From Myxococcales bacterium (GTDB taxonomy: Bacteria > Myxococcota_A > Polyangia > Polyangiales > Polyangiaceae), in NCBI GenBank assembly GCA_004193285.1, contig SECP01000070.1:1-32805 (forward strand): DNA of 32,805 nucleotides. The letters are read 5' to 3'. The position numbers and the translations under genes were made by a program. The number at the start of each line of letters is the position of its first letter. Position 1 is the first letter of the stretch. Shown one piece after another: positions 14,613-22,496 of the stretch. Below the pieces are notes generated by a model. That model saw nothing but the letters and a program-made list of their open reading frames with translations. It searched no databases and had not been told where the DNA came from.

Positions 14613-15067
14613 TGCTCGAGCGCCGCATCTTCTTCGGCCTTCTCCCGCCGCTCCGCGTGCTGCTCGTGAAACCCGGCCTCGTGACGACGCACGAGCTTGG
14701 CCTCTGCCTCACGCGTGGCGAGCTCCTCGCGGAGCCGTTGCTCCTTCGCACGCTCGTCCTTCAGCGCGGCTCGCGCCTCGGCCTCTAGGCGTTCCAAAGA
14801 CTGGGCCTGCAGCCGCGCCGCGGCGGTGAAATCCGCAAGGCGCTGGAGGTCTGCGCCGCTGACGCCCGCGCTCAGCCGCTCCTGCTCGGCGCGCTGCGCC
14901 TCCGCGGTGCGAATGGCATGCTCCCGCCGCACCGACTCCTGGTGGTGCAGCCGGGCTTCCGCCGCCTGGGAGCGTGCCACCTGGGCGGCGAGGGCGTGGG
15001 TTTGCGCCTCGGCTCGCTCGTCCCGAAGCTTGCGCAGCGTCTCGAGGGGGTATCGCGGCCCGGCCAT
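14591..15067 (-). CDS. FliJ/YscO-like coiled-coil protein
   Basis: A 158-residue protein that is nearly all alpha-helical coiled coil, rich in Ala, Glu and Arg. It begins MAGPRYPLETLRKLRDERAEA; the R-Y-P-L-x-x-L-x-K-L-R pattern is typical of FliJ and its type III secretion counterparts (YscO/SctO), which act as the stalk of the export ATPase. No other secretion or flagellar gene is in the window, so the assignment rests on this N-terminal pattern, the length and the coiled coil; a generic coiled-coil protein is the alternative. It lies 74 bp after carB on the same strand and overlaps the transglycosylase start by 22 bp. That pairing suggests work at the cell envelope, where export machines need local peptidoglycan opening. 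Confidence 0.65.
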   Translation of the reverse strand: MAGPRYPLETLRKLRDERAEAQTHALAAQVARSQAAEARLHHQESVRREHAIRTAEAQRAEQERLSAGVSGADLQRLADFTAAARLQAQSLERLEAEARAALKDERAKEQRLREELATREAEAKLVRRHEAGFHEQHAERREKAEEDAALEQWTARRH

Positions 15068-15141
15068 CCGTCCGACGTTACCACGCTACGCGCGTTCGAC
15101 GAACTTTGCTGAGACCGGGCCGCGCCCTTCCTGGCCGCGCG

Positions 15142-18100
15142 CTAGCCGCGCGAGTGCCACTCTTGGAGGCTACGGACCTGGGCGCCGCGATTTTGCAGCA
15201 GAGCAGAAGCTTCCAGCGCGTCCGCCAGCGCGAGACCGGCGGACATGGTCGTGAAGTACGGGATGTTCGAGAGCAGCGCGTTGCGGCGAATCGAATAGCT
15301 GTCCGCGATGGCCTTGGTGCCCTGAGTGGTGTTGATCACCAGCTGGATGTCTCCAGCTCCGATGCGATCCACCACGTGGGGCGACCCCTCCAACACCTTG
15401 TTGACGCGCTCAGCGGGGATGCGGGCACGCTCCAGCGCCTTGGCCGTACCGCCGGTGGCGACGATCGTGAAGCCGAGGTTACGGAGCCGCCGCGCCAGCT
15501 GACACGCCTGCGCCTTGTCTTCGTCCTTCACGCTGATGAAGACCCGGCCCACGTCCGGCAGCCGGAAGCCGGATGCGGCCAGTGACTTGCCGAAGGCGAG
15601 GGCGACGTTCATCGCGATGCCCATGACTTCGCCGGTCGAGCGCATCTCCGGGCCCAGGATGGTGTCCACGCCCGGGAACTTGTTGAACGGGAACACGGAC
15701 TCCTTGACCGCGACGTGCATCGGCGTGTTGCCGTCCGTCACGCCCAGCTCGTCCAGCGTGCAGCCGACCATCACCTTGGCCGCGATCTTGGCCAGCGGGC
15801 GCCCCGTTGCCTTGGCGACGAACGGCACCGTGCGCGACGCGCGGGGGTTCACCTCGAGCACGTAGACCTCGCCGTCTTTCACGGCGAACTGCACGTTCAT
15901 GAGGCCGACGACTCCGAGCTCGAGCGCCAGCGCCTTCGCGCTCTCTTCGATCTTGGCGACCACTTCCGTGTCGAGCGAGTGCGGCGGCAGCACGCTCGTC
16001 GAGTCGCCGGAGTGAACCCCCGCCTCCTCGATGTGCTGCATCACCCCGCCGATGACGGCGCGCTTGCCGTCCGAGACGCAGTCCACGTCCACCTCGATGG
16101 CGTTCCGGAGGTACTGGTCGATGAGCAGCGTTTGCGAGCCGCCCTCTTCCTTTGCGGCGTCGATGGCGACCTGCACGTAGCCGCCGAGCTCTTCCGACGA
16201 CCAGCAGTTCATCATCGCGCGGCCACCGAGCACGTAGCTCGGCCGGACCAGCACCGGAAAGCCGATGCTCTCTGCGATGCTCAGCGCTTCGTCCACGCTC
16301 TTGGCGATGCCGGCGCGCGGGCGCGCCAGGTTGAGCTTGGTGAGCAGCGCGTCGAAGCGCTCACGGTCCTCGGCGCGGTCGATGGCGTCCGCGCTGGTGC
16401 CGAGCAGCCGAATCCCGGCTTGCTCGAGCGGCACCGCCAGCTTGAGCGGCGTCTGCCCGCCGAACTGCACGATGACGCCGAGGAGCTCGCCGGACTGCGC
16501 TTCTTCGCGGCAGATCGCGAGCACGTCCTCGAGGGTGAGCGGCTCGAAGTACAGCCGGTCCGACGTGTCGTAGTCGGTCGACACCGTCTCCGGGTTGCAG
16601 TTGACCATGATGGTCTCGATGCCGAGCTCGCGCAGCGCGAATACCGCGTGGCAGCAGCAGTAATCGAACTCGATGCCCTGACCGATGCGGTTGGGCCCTC
16701 CGCCGAGGATGACGACCTTCTTCTTGGCGGTCACGTCCGCCTCGGACTCGGACTCGAAGCTCGAGTACAGGTACGGGGTCTTGGCGGGGAACTCCGCGGA
16801 GCAGGTGTCGACGCGGCTGTACACCGGCGTCACGCCGAGCTCGATGCGCTTCTCGCGCACCTCCGTCTGGGTGAGCCCGCGCAGGGTTGCGATTTGGGGG
16901 TCGCTGAAGCCGAGCCGCTTGGCGTCGCGGAGCAGGTCCTCGGACAGCTCCGGCGCGTCCTTGATGGTCCCCTCCATCTCGACGAGCCGGTTCATCTGGG
17001 CGAGGAACCAGGGGTCGATGCCGGTCAGCGCGTTGATGCGCTCGAGCGAGATGCCGGAGCGAATCGCGTCGCCGACGTAGAAGAGCCTATCCGCGGTCGG
17101 GACCGAGATCGCCCGCTCGATGGCGGGGATGAGCTCGTTCTGCGCCGCGGGGGGCGGCAACGTGAGGCGCTGACGCGGCGCGGGCGGCGCGTCGTGCTTC
17201 AAGTCGCGACGCGTGTCCGGCTCGAGCGACAGGGTGCGGTAGTCGATTCGATCGAACAGGCTGATGAAGCCGGTCTTGCCCGTCTCGAGGGAGCGCGCCG
17301 CCTTCTGCAACGACTCGCAGAAGGTGCGGCCGATTGCCATCGCCTCGCCCACGCTCTTCATCTGCGTGCCGAGCCGCGGATCGGACCCGGGGAACTTCTC
17401 GAACGCGAAGCGCGGCCACTTGGTCACCACGTAGTCGATGGTGGGCTCGAAGGCCGCGCTCGTACCCGTGATGTCGTTGGTGAGCTCGTCCAGCGTGAGC
17501 CCGACCGCGAGCTTGGCCGCGATCTTGGCGATCGGATAGCCGGTGGCCTTGGAGGCGAGCGCGCTCGACCGCGAGACGCGCGGGTTCATCTCGATGACGA
17601 TGACGCGCCCCGTCTTCGGGTCGACCGCGAACTGCACGTTCGAGCCGCCCGTCTCCACGCCGATCTCGTGCATGACCGCGCGCGCCGCGTCCCGCAGGCG
17701 CTGGTATTCGCGATCCGTGAGGGTCATGGCCGGCGCGACGGTGATCGAGTCGCCCGTGTGTACGCCCATCGGGTCGATGTTCTCGATCGAACAGACGACG
17801 ATGAAGTTGTCCTTCGAATCCCGGATGACCTCGAGCTCGTACTCTTTCCAACCGATGAGGCTCTCTTCCACGAGCACCTCGGTGTTCGGCGATTGTTGGA
17901 GCGCCCAGGCGACGCGCGCGTCGAGCTCTTCCGGCTTGTCCACGACCGCGCCGCCCGACCCACCCATGGTGAAGCTCGGACGCAGGATCACCGGGTAGCC
18001 GGTCTCCTTGACGATCTCACGTGCCTCTTCGACAGTGTGCGCCACGCCAGAGCGGGCGGAGTTCAGGCCACAGTTGTTCATCGCGTCCTTGAACAACTTG

Positions 18101-18486
18101 CGATCCTCGGCCTTGCGGATGGCGTCTACTTGCGCGCCGATCAGCTGCACGCCGTACTTCGACAAGACGCCCGCCTCGTTCAGCTCCAGGGCGAGGTTGA
18201 GCGCGGTCTGACCGCCGAGCGTCGGCAAGAGCGCATCCGGGCGCTCGCGTTCGATGATCGCGGACACCGCCTGCACGGTGAGCGGCTCCACGTAGGTGCG
18301 CCGCACCAGCTCCGGATCCGTCATGATCGTGGCGGGGTTCGAGTTGACGAGCACGACGTCGTAGCCGAGCTCGGTCAGTGCCTTCGCGCCCTGGGTGCCG
18401 GAGTAGTCGAACTCGCAGGCTTGCCCGATCACGATCGGGCCCGAACCAATCAGCAGAATCTTCTTGATGTCACTTCGTGCGGGCAT
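15142..18486 (-). CDS. carB: Carbamoyl-phosphate synthase large subunit
   Basis: An 1114-residue protein, full length for CarB. It makes carbamoyl phosphate from bicarbonate, ammonia and two ATP for arginine and pyrimidine synthesis, receiving ammonia from CarA. The two homologous ATP-grasp halves are clear: the first opens IKKILLIGSGPIVIGQACEFDYSG with LPTLGGQTALNLAL, and the second has VVILGGGPNRIGQGIEFDYCCCH with VIVQFGGQTPLKLA. Carboxyphosphate-site segments include PSFTMGGSGG and EMNPRVSRSSALASKATGYPIAK. The C-terminal MGS-like allosteric domain follows from about residue 950 (VFISVKDEDKAQACQLA, TGGTAKAL). The start matches the normal family N-terminus. A small GGGG-AAG-CCCC hairpin sits just before the ATG. 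carA is not in the window. Transcription may continue into the FliJ-like gene. Confidence 0.97.
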   Translation of the reverse strand: MPARSDIKKILLIGSGPIVIGQACEFDYSGTQGAKALTELGYDVVLVNSNPATIMTDPELVRRTYVEPLTVQAVSAIIERERPDALLPTLGGQTALNLALELNEAGVLSKYGVQLIGAQVDAIRKAEDRKLFKDAMNNCGLNSARSGVAHTVEEAREIVKETGYPVILRPSFTMGGSGGAVVDKPEELDARVAWALQQSPNTEVLVEESLIGWKEYELEVIRDSKDNFIVVCSIENIDPMGVHTGDSITVAPAMTLTDREYQRLRDAARAVMHEIGVETGGSNVQFAVDPKTGRVIVIEMNPRVSRSSALASKATGYPIAKIAAKLAVGLTLDELTNDITGTSAAFEPTIDYVVTKWPRFAFEKFPGSDPRLGTQMKSVGEAMAIGRTFCESLQKAARSLETGKTGFISLFDRIDYRTLSLEPDTRRDLKHDAPPAPRQRLTLPPPAAQNELIPAIERAISVPTADRLFYVGDAIRSGISLERINALTGIDPWFLAQMNRLVEMEGTIKDAPELSEDLLRDAKRLGFSDPQIATLRGLTQTEVREKRIELGVTPVYSRVDTCSAEFPAKTPYLYSSFESESEADVTAKKKVVILGGGPNRIGQGIEFDYCCCHAVFALRELGIETIMVNCNPETVSTDYDTSDRLYFEPLTLEDVLAICREEAQSGELLGVIVQFGGQTPLKLAVPLEQAGIRLLGTSADAIDRAEDRERFDALLTKLNLARPRAGIAKSVDEALSIAESIGFPVLVRPSYVLGGRAMMNCWSSEELGGYVQVAIDAAKEEGGSQTLLIDQYLRNAIEVDVDCVSDGKRAVIGGVMQHIEEAGVHSGDSTSVLPPHSLDTEVVAKIEESAKALALELGVVGLMNVQFAVKDGEVYVLEVNPRASRTVPFVAKATGRPLAKIAAKVMVGCTLDELGVTDGNTPMHVAVKESVFPFNKFPGVDTILGPEMRSTGEVMGIAMNVALAFGKSLAASGFRLPDVGRVFISVKDEDKAQACQLARRLRNLGFTIVATGGTAKALERARIPAERVNKVLEGSPHVVDRIGAGDIQLVINTTQGTKAIADSYSIRRNALLSNIPYFTTMSAGLALADALEASALLQNRGAQVRSLQEWHSRG

Positions 18487-18609
18487 CGGGGAAGCCCCCT
18501 AGCACCGGAGGCCCGAGCGAGAAAACGGTTCTTCGCTCCGGCCGAAGCGAAAGGCCTTCCGGGGCGGGGACTGGGGGCCGGCCCCGTCTCCATGGTAGAG
18601 ATTCCGGTC

Positions 18610-19428
18610 ATGCTTACCGGCAGATGGCTGAGCCGGCGCTCGACCCTGACCGCCGCCGCGCTGGCCGCGTCGATCGCCTCCTCCTCCCCCCCGGCGCACG
18701 CCCAAAGCAGCTCAGACGAGCTGGCGCGCCGTCACTTCGAGTCCGGCGTCGCTTACCTGGAGGAGAGCGACTACGAGGCGGCCATCGTGGCCTTCCAGAA
18801 GGCGTACGATTTGTCCAAGCGGCCCGAGATTCTGCTGAATCTGGCCACGGTGCAAGAGCGCAAGAGCGACCCGGGGGCGGCGCTGACCGCGCTGCGGGCC
18901 TACTTGCAGGCCGCGCCACAAGGCGAGCACGTGACGACGGTGCAGCTTCGGATCCAGAACCTGGAAAAGCGGCTTCGCGAGCAGGGCGCGTCGCCGGCTG
19001 CCCCCGCCCCGTCGCCACCGCCACCGCCACCGCCCGCAAGGGTGGAGAGCGCACCCGCGCCCGTTCTCTCGCCTCCCGCTCCTCCTTCTGCGGCGCGGCC
19101 GAGTCGGCTGCCCGCGTTCATCGCGCTGGGCGCCGGCGGGTTGTTGGGGGCCGGAGCGCTGGCAACCGGGTTGGTCGCGAAAGCAAAGTACGACGACGCG
19201 GAAGAGACCTGCGGGCACGCTTGCCGCGACGACCAGCTCTCGGGCAGCCGAGCTTTCGCGCTCACCAGCACCGCGCTCACCGGCGCGGCGGCGCTCGGCA
19301 TTGGCCTGGGAGTGGTGCTCCTGCTCACCACCCCAGAGCCTAAGACGGAGGCGGCCCGGCTCGCCCCGGGTTGGGACGTCACGGTGAGCCCCCAAGCCGC
19401 GGCCGCGAGCGCAAGGTGGACGTTCTGA
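18610..19428 (+). CDS. Exported TPR protein with Pro-rich linker and C-terminal membrane helices
   Basis: A 272-residue protein. The signal peptide runs from the basic GRWLSRRST to A29-H-A31 before Q32. Residues about 35-110 are tetratricopeptide-like (HFESGVAYLEESDYEAAIVAFQKAY, RPEILLNLATVQ, ALRAYLQAAP). A proline-rich stretch (about 125-165) leads to two hydrophobic segments (FIALGAGGLLGAGALATGL and TALTGAAALGIGLGVVLLL) separated by a loop with two cysteines. This architecture is common in Polyangiaceae; no function is established. The ATG at 18610 has GAG nine bases upstream and begins an ideal signal peptide; an in-frame ATG at 18592 would add six residues. The end overlaps the next gene as TGATG. 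It is divergent from carB. Confidence 0.82.
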   Translation: MLTGRWLSRRSTLTAAALAASIASSSPPAHAQSSSDELARRHFESGVAYLEESDYEAAIVAFQKAYDLSKRPEILLNLATVQERKSDPGAALTALRAYLQAAPQGEHVTTVQLRIQNLEKRLREQGASPAAPAPSPPPPPPPARVESAPAPVLSPPAPPSAARPSRLPAFIALGAGGLLGAGALATGLVAKAKYDDAEETCGHACRDDQLSGSRAFALTSTALTGAAALGIGLGVVLLLTTPEPKTEAARLAPGWDVTVSPQAAAASARWTF

Positions 19429-20882
19429 TGCGCCTCCGTCACGCTGCGCTCGTCGTCGGCTGCGCGCCGCTGCTCGCGTCGTGCATCTTTCTGCTCGACT
19501 ACGACGAGCTCCAAGGCTCGCCGGCGAGCACCGGCGGAACGGCGGGGGCACCTACGAGTCCCGGCGGCGCTTCCTCGGGCGGTGCGGGCGGCGCGGCTCC
19601 GAGCTGTGGGGACTGCAACGACGACGACCCGTGCACCATCGACACCTGTCTCGCGCTGCCAGGAGAAGAGCCCGAGTGTCAGCACGCCCCCACCGAGGGA
19701 TTGAAGCTGGACGGCTTCGAGACGAGCCTCCGGGCCGAGCAGCACGTGCGGGTCGCGCTGATCGGTAGCGGCAAGCTGTTCTACTTATCCGCCCTGGAGG
19801 TGAACGACGGCGTGCCCCAAGTATCGCTCTATCGCTTCGCCGACGACGGCGCGGAGCTCGAGCCCATCGCCGCTAATTTGCGCCTCGAAGGCGTCCCGGT
19901 GAGCAACGTCGGCCTCGCCACCGAAGAGGTCGCGGCAGGCCAGGTCGCCCTCCACGGCTTCGTCGCAGTCAAGGCCAAGCTGAACGAGTCGGCCACCCGT
20001 GTGCTCCACCTGGAGTGCCGCGACGACGCGGTGACCAGCAAGCTCGTCGGCCTGTCGTATCGGTCGGACAACCCTACGTTGTTCCCGCAGGCGCTCGCGA
20101 TGGGCGGCGAGATCGTCGGCGCCTGGATTCAAGAGGACGGCACGATCGCGGTGCACGAAGTCGGCGCGGGCCGCACTGAGACTTTCGGCGAAGCCTCCCT
20201 GCCGGCCACCACTCTCTCCTTACTGTCGACCCGAGAGCAGCGCCCGGCCGTGCTGTTCACGGCGCAAGCAGACGAGGCTCCGCTCGGCTCCTGGGTGGAG
20301 ACTCTCGGCGGCCAACGCACCCAGCTGGAAGAGTGCCTGAACGAGCCCGGCGCCTACTTGAGCAGCTCGGTGATCGCGACCCAGCTGCCCGGTATTTGGC
20401 TCGCCAACGTGACCCGCACTGGAGACGACTACCTCACGACCGCGGGCGGAACCATCGTCTGCGGCGCCGACTGCGCTGCCGTCCCGAACGACTGCGACCC
20501 TGACGCGGCGCCGAGCGGGATCCGCAACGTCGCCGGCGCCACCGTTCATTTCGATGCGGACGAGGCCGGCATCGTCTACTCGGTCGTGGCCGTTCCTCAG
20601 CTCGCACCACGAGCCGACGGCAGCGGCTTGGAAGCCAAGCTCGCGGTGGCGCTAGGCTGGGCGGACTTCTCCTCGGACCCAGTAAAGACGCGAGACGTGG
20701 GCAGCCTCGAGGTCGCGAAGAGCGATGCGAGCGCGGAGAGCGGCTTCGCGGGGCCGGACTGGCCGGCGGTAGCCATCCTCCCAGGCCGGCGTGCCGCAGT
20801 CGCATGGATCGCGCCTGATTCCGAAGGAAACGGCACCGAGCTGCACGTGCAGCGCTACAAGATGTGCCTCGGCGAGCCGTAA
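19428..20882 (+). CDS. Predicted lipoprotein, myxobacterial type, unknown function
   Basis: A 484-residue lipoprotein. The signal peptide ends in lipobox L16-A-S-C19. A low-complexity Gly/Ala/Thr/Ser linker (about 31-58) precedes a Cys-rich motif (SCGDCNDDDPCTIDTC) of the DGNPC-x-x-D-x-C kind that is frequent in myxobacterial surface proteins. The rest looks like a beta-rich domain with repeated strands of about 50-60 residues, such as VRVALIGSGKLFYLSALE and RPAVLFTAQADEAP, suggesting a propeller-like fold; this is weak inference. The start codon overlaps the TPR gene stop (TGATG at 19426-19430), so translation is coupled and the two envelope proteins are likely to act together. It ends 18 bp before the rpmI promoter. 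Confidence 0.82.
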   Translation: MRLRHAALVVGCAPLLASCIFLLDYDELQGSPASTGGTAGAPTSPGGASSGGAGGAAPSCGDCNDDDPCTIDTCLALPGEEPECQHAPTEGLKLDGFETSLRAEQHVRVALIGSGKLFYLSALEVNDGVPQVSLYRFADDGAELEPIAANLRLEGVPVSNVGLATEEVAAGQVALHGFVAVKAKLNESATRVLHLECRDDAVTSKLVGLSYRSDNPTLFPQALAMGGEIVGAWIQEDGTIAVHEVGAGRTETFGEASLPATTLSLLSTREQRPAVLFTAQADEAPLGSWVETLGGQRTQLEECLNEPGAYLSSSVIATQLPGIWLANVTRTGDDYLTTAGGTIVCGADCAAVPNDCDPDAAPSGIRNVAGATVHFDADEAGIVYSVVAVPQLAPRADGSGLEAKLAVALGWADFSSDPVKTRDVGSLEVAKSDASAESGFAGPDWPAVAILPGRRAAVAWIAPDSEGNGTELHVQRYKMCLGEP

Positions 20883-20900
20883 AACGCCACGCAGCAGCCT

Positions 20901-20929
20901 TGACGAGCCGCGGGCGTTCCGTCATAAGT
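20901..20929 (+). promoter_or_regulatory. Sigma-70-type promoter for rpmI-rplT
   Basis: TTGACG (20901-20906), a 17-bp spacer, and CATAAG (20924-20929). The match is five of six at -35 and four of six at -10. The predicted start near 20936 gives a leader of about 68 nt before rpmI. Confidence 0.65.
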
Positions 20930-20948
20930 CCGGCCCCCCGGGTCACAA

Positions 20949-20966
20949 GCTCTCGATTCCGAGAGC
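20949..20966 (+). promoter_or_regulatory. Leader hairpin upstream of rpmI
   Basis: GCTCTCG (20949-20955), loop ATTC, CGAGAGC (20960-20966): a perfect 7-bp stem in the predicted rpmI leader. It could be part of a ribosomal-protein autoregulatory site, since L20 represses its own operon in several bacteria through leader RNA structures. No resemblance to a known L20 site was verified. Confidence 0.4.
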
Positions 20967-21003
20967 CCCGGTCTGGAGCTCAGGCCTCCGTGGAGATACG
21001 CAA

Positions 21004-21201
21004 ATGCCGAAAATGAAGACCAATCGAGCGGCTTCCAAGCGCTTCAAAGTGAGCGGAAGCGGTCGCATCCGCCGCAGCAAGTGCGGAGCGCAGCACAACA
21101 TGATTGGCAAGTCTCGCACCCGTCGCCGTCGCCTCCGCGACCAAGACATGGTCGACAAGGCTCTCGAAGGCCGCGTCAAACTCCTCCTCCCCTACGGCTG
21201 A
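21004..21201 (+). CDS. rpmI: 50S ribosomal protein L35
   Basis: A 65-residue basic protein with the canonical L35 sequence: PKMKTNRAASKRFKVSGSG, then RRSKCGAQHNM and KSRTRRRRLRDQDMV. It is part of the large ribosomal subunit. The start is fixed by family alignment and by GGAG six bases upstream. It is followed after 15 bp by rplT, the usual partner. The usual upstream infC is absent; a lipoprotein gene and a dedicated promoter precede it instead. Confidence 0.97.
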   Translation: MPKMKTNRAASKRFKVSGSGRIRRSKCGAQHNMIGKSRTRRRRLRDQDMVDKALEGRVKLLLPYG

Positions 21202-21216
21202 TCTCAAGGAGCACCT

Positions 21217-21570
21217 ATGTCTCGCGTAAAACGTGGTCCGAGTCCCCGTCGTCGTCACAAGCGCGTCCTTCAGCAGACCGAAGGTTTCTTCGGCGGCCGC
21301 AAGAACCGCTACCGCCAAGCCTTTCACGTCCTGTGGAAGTCGTGGCAGTACGCCTACATCGGCCGAAAGCTCCGCAAGCGTGACTTTCGTCAGCTGTGGA
21401 TCGCGCGCATCAACGCCGCTTGCCGCACCAATGGTACGAGCTACTCCCGCCTCATCGCTGGCCTGAAGAAGTCCGGTCTGGAGCTCGACCGCAAGGTGCT
21501 GGCGGACATGGCCGTGAACGACGCAGCGGCTTTCACCAAGCTCGCCGCCATGGCGACGCCGAAGGCGTAA
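21217..21570 (+). CDS. rplT: 50S ribosomal protein L20
   Basis: A 117-residue basic protein with typical L20 sequence: SRVKRGPSPRRRHKRVLQQTEGF, then GGRKNRYRQAF, then YIGRKLRKRDFRQLWIARINAA and YSRLIAGLKKSG. It is needed early in 50S assembly and is often the translational repressor of its operon. AAGGAG seven bases before the ATG is a strong ribosome binding site. The length is standard. It is followed by a stable hairpin at 21591-21612 and a long non-coding gap; the common downstream partners pheS and pheT are absent. Confidence 0.97.
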   Translation: MSRVKRGPSPRRRHKRVLQQTEGFFGGRKNRYRQAFHVLWKSWQYAYIGRKLRKRDFRQLWIARINAACRTNGTSYSRLIAGLKKSGLELDRKVLADMAVNDAAAFTKLAAMATPKA

Positions 21571-22496
21571 TTCGCGCTCATCACTCTCGAGTGAGCTCCG
21601 AAAGGAGCTCACCGGGAGCGATTCAATCGAGGGTTACGGGAAGCGGGCTGAGCCAAGTGCAAGGCCCGTTTTCACATTTGAAACGCCGCGACTCGTAACT
21701 CAACAAGCGCCATCGTTCCGGCTCGCTCTGATTTCGAGACGCCGCTGACACAGTGTGTCTCCCGCCGAGACGTGCTTGCCACCCCTCGGCACAGCTTGTG
21801 CCGCCGCCAACCGAAAGGCAACGACCCCGCAATACTTGCGGAGCACTCGGGCCTGGAGGTCGCTGTTCCGGACCGTTCGTCGGGCGTAGCTGGAGCCAGC
21901 CACTGGGCTGGTGCCTCAGCATGAGCCACCAGCCGTTGACGAGTGGCTCGCGAAGCCTGATGTAATAAAGGCGAATTACGCGCGCATCTAACGATTCGGA
22001 ACAACCCCGCCGTAGATGCTGTTGACGTGATCGGGACTTTCCGCGCCCCGCCCCGACCACTGGAAGTGTCTGTCAGCGCCCCACCGGCCGCGGACCCAGA
22101 GCTAAAAAACTGCTCGGGAGGTGGATCTCTAGAGGCTGCCGCAACGTATCTCAATTCAAACGGGTTTCAACAGATTTCATGACCCAACGGGTACCCAAGA
22201 AGACACAGCAAGGACAGCGAGGCCACGCTCCTCCCCCCGAGCCGGCTTCCGCAGTCGCATCCCGCGCGCCGGTGCGCGCTGCCGCGCCCGCGAGCGCACG
22301 GGCCGAAGCCCCCGCTCCGCCGAGTGCCACGTACCCGGCACGAAATTTGCTGAAAACTTCACCGAAACGTCCTGCATCTGCCAAGGCGCTGTCGCCCGAG
22401 GCTGACCCCTCGACGCCAGCGGCCACACCCCACGCCGCGTCCTCCAACGCTGCGTCCCCCCACCCCGCCGCCCCCCGAACGAAGGTCAGGCCAACC
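21571..22496. other. Long non-coding or leader region between rplT and the sigma factor
   Basis: The first 100 bp hold the rplT 3' hairpins. From about 21700 to 22178 no frame resembles a protein, and base composition is more mixed than in the neighbours. An inverted repeat at 21923-21929 and 21943-21949 (GAGCCAC/GTGGCTC) lies beside a CCAGCC-ACT-GGGCTGG hairpin-like stretch. TTGACG at 22022-22027 has no good -10 at the right distance. From 22179 an in-frame extension of the sigma factor gene is open, but its translation is Pro/Ala/Ser low complexity. This stretch may be a long 5' leader. No tRNA-like fold was seen. Confidence 0.55.
21591..21612 (+). terminator. Hairpin after rplT (GAAA tetraloop, no T-run)
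   Basis: GTGAGCTCC (21591-21599), loop GAAA, GGAGCTCAC (21604-21612): a perfect 9-bp stem 20 bp after the rplT stop. No T-run follows, so it is not a classical intrinsic terminator. It may protect the 3' end or mark a processing site. A second, weaker stem (CGGGC 21644-21648 with GCCCG 21664-21668) is followed by TTTT at 21669-21672 and could be the actual stop. Confidence 0.55.

Noticed and set aside
15715..18609. Very long plus-strand frame opposite carB
   Set aside because: It is a shadow frame of a high-GC gene; only the part from about 18610 encodes a credible protein.
21672..22154. Minus-strand frame in the gap after rplT as a possible gene remnant
   Set aside because: Composition is Arg/Ser/Ala-rich, with no domain, no coding-like third-position bias and no partner genes.
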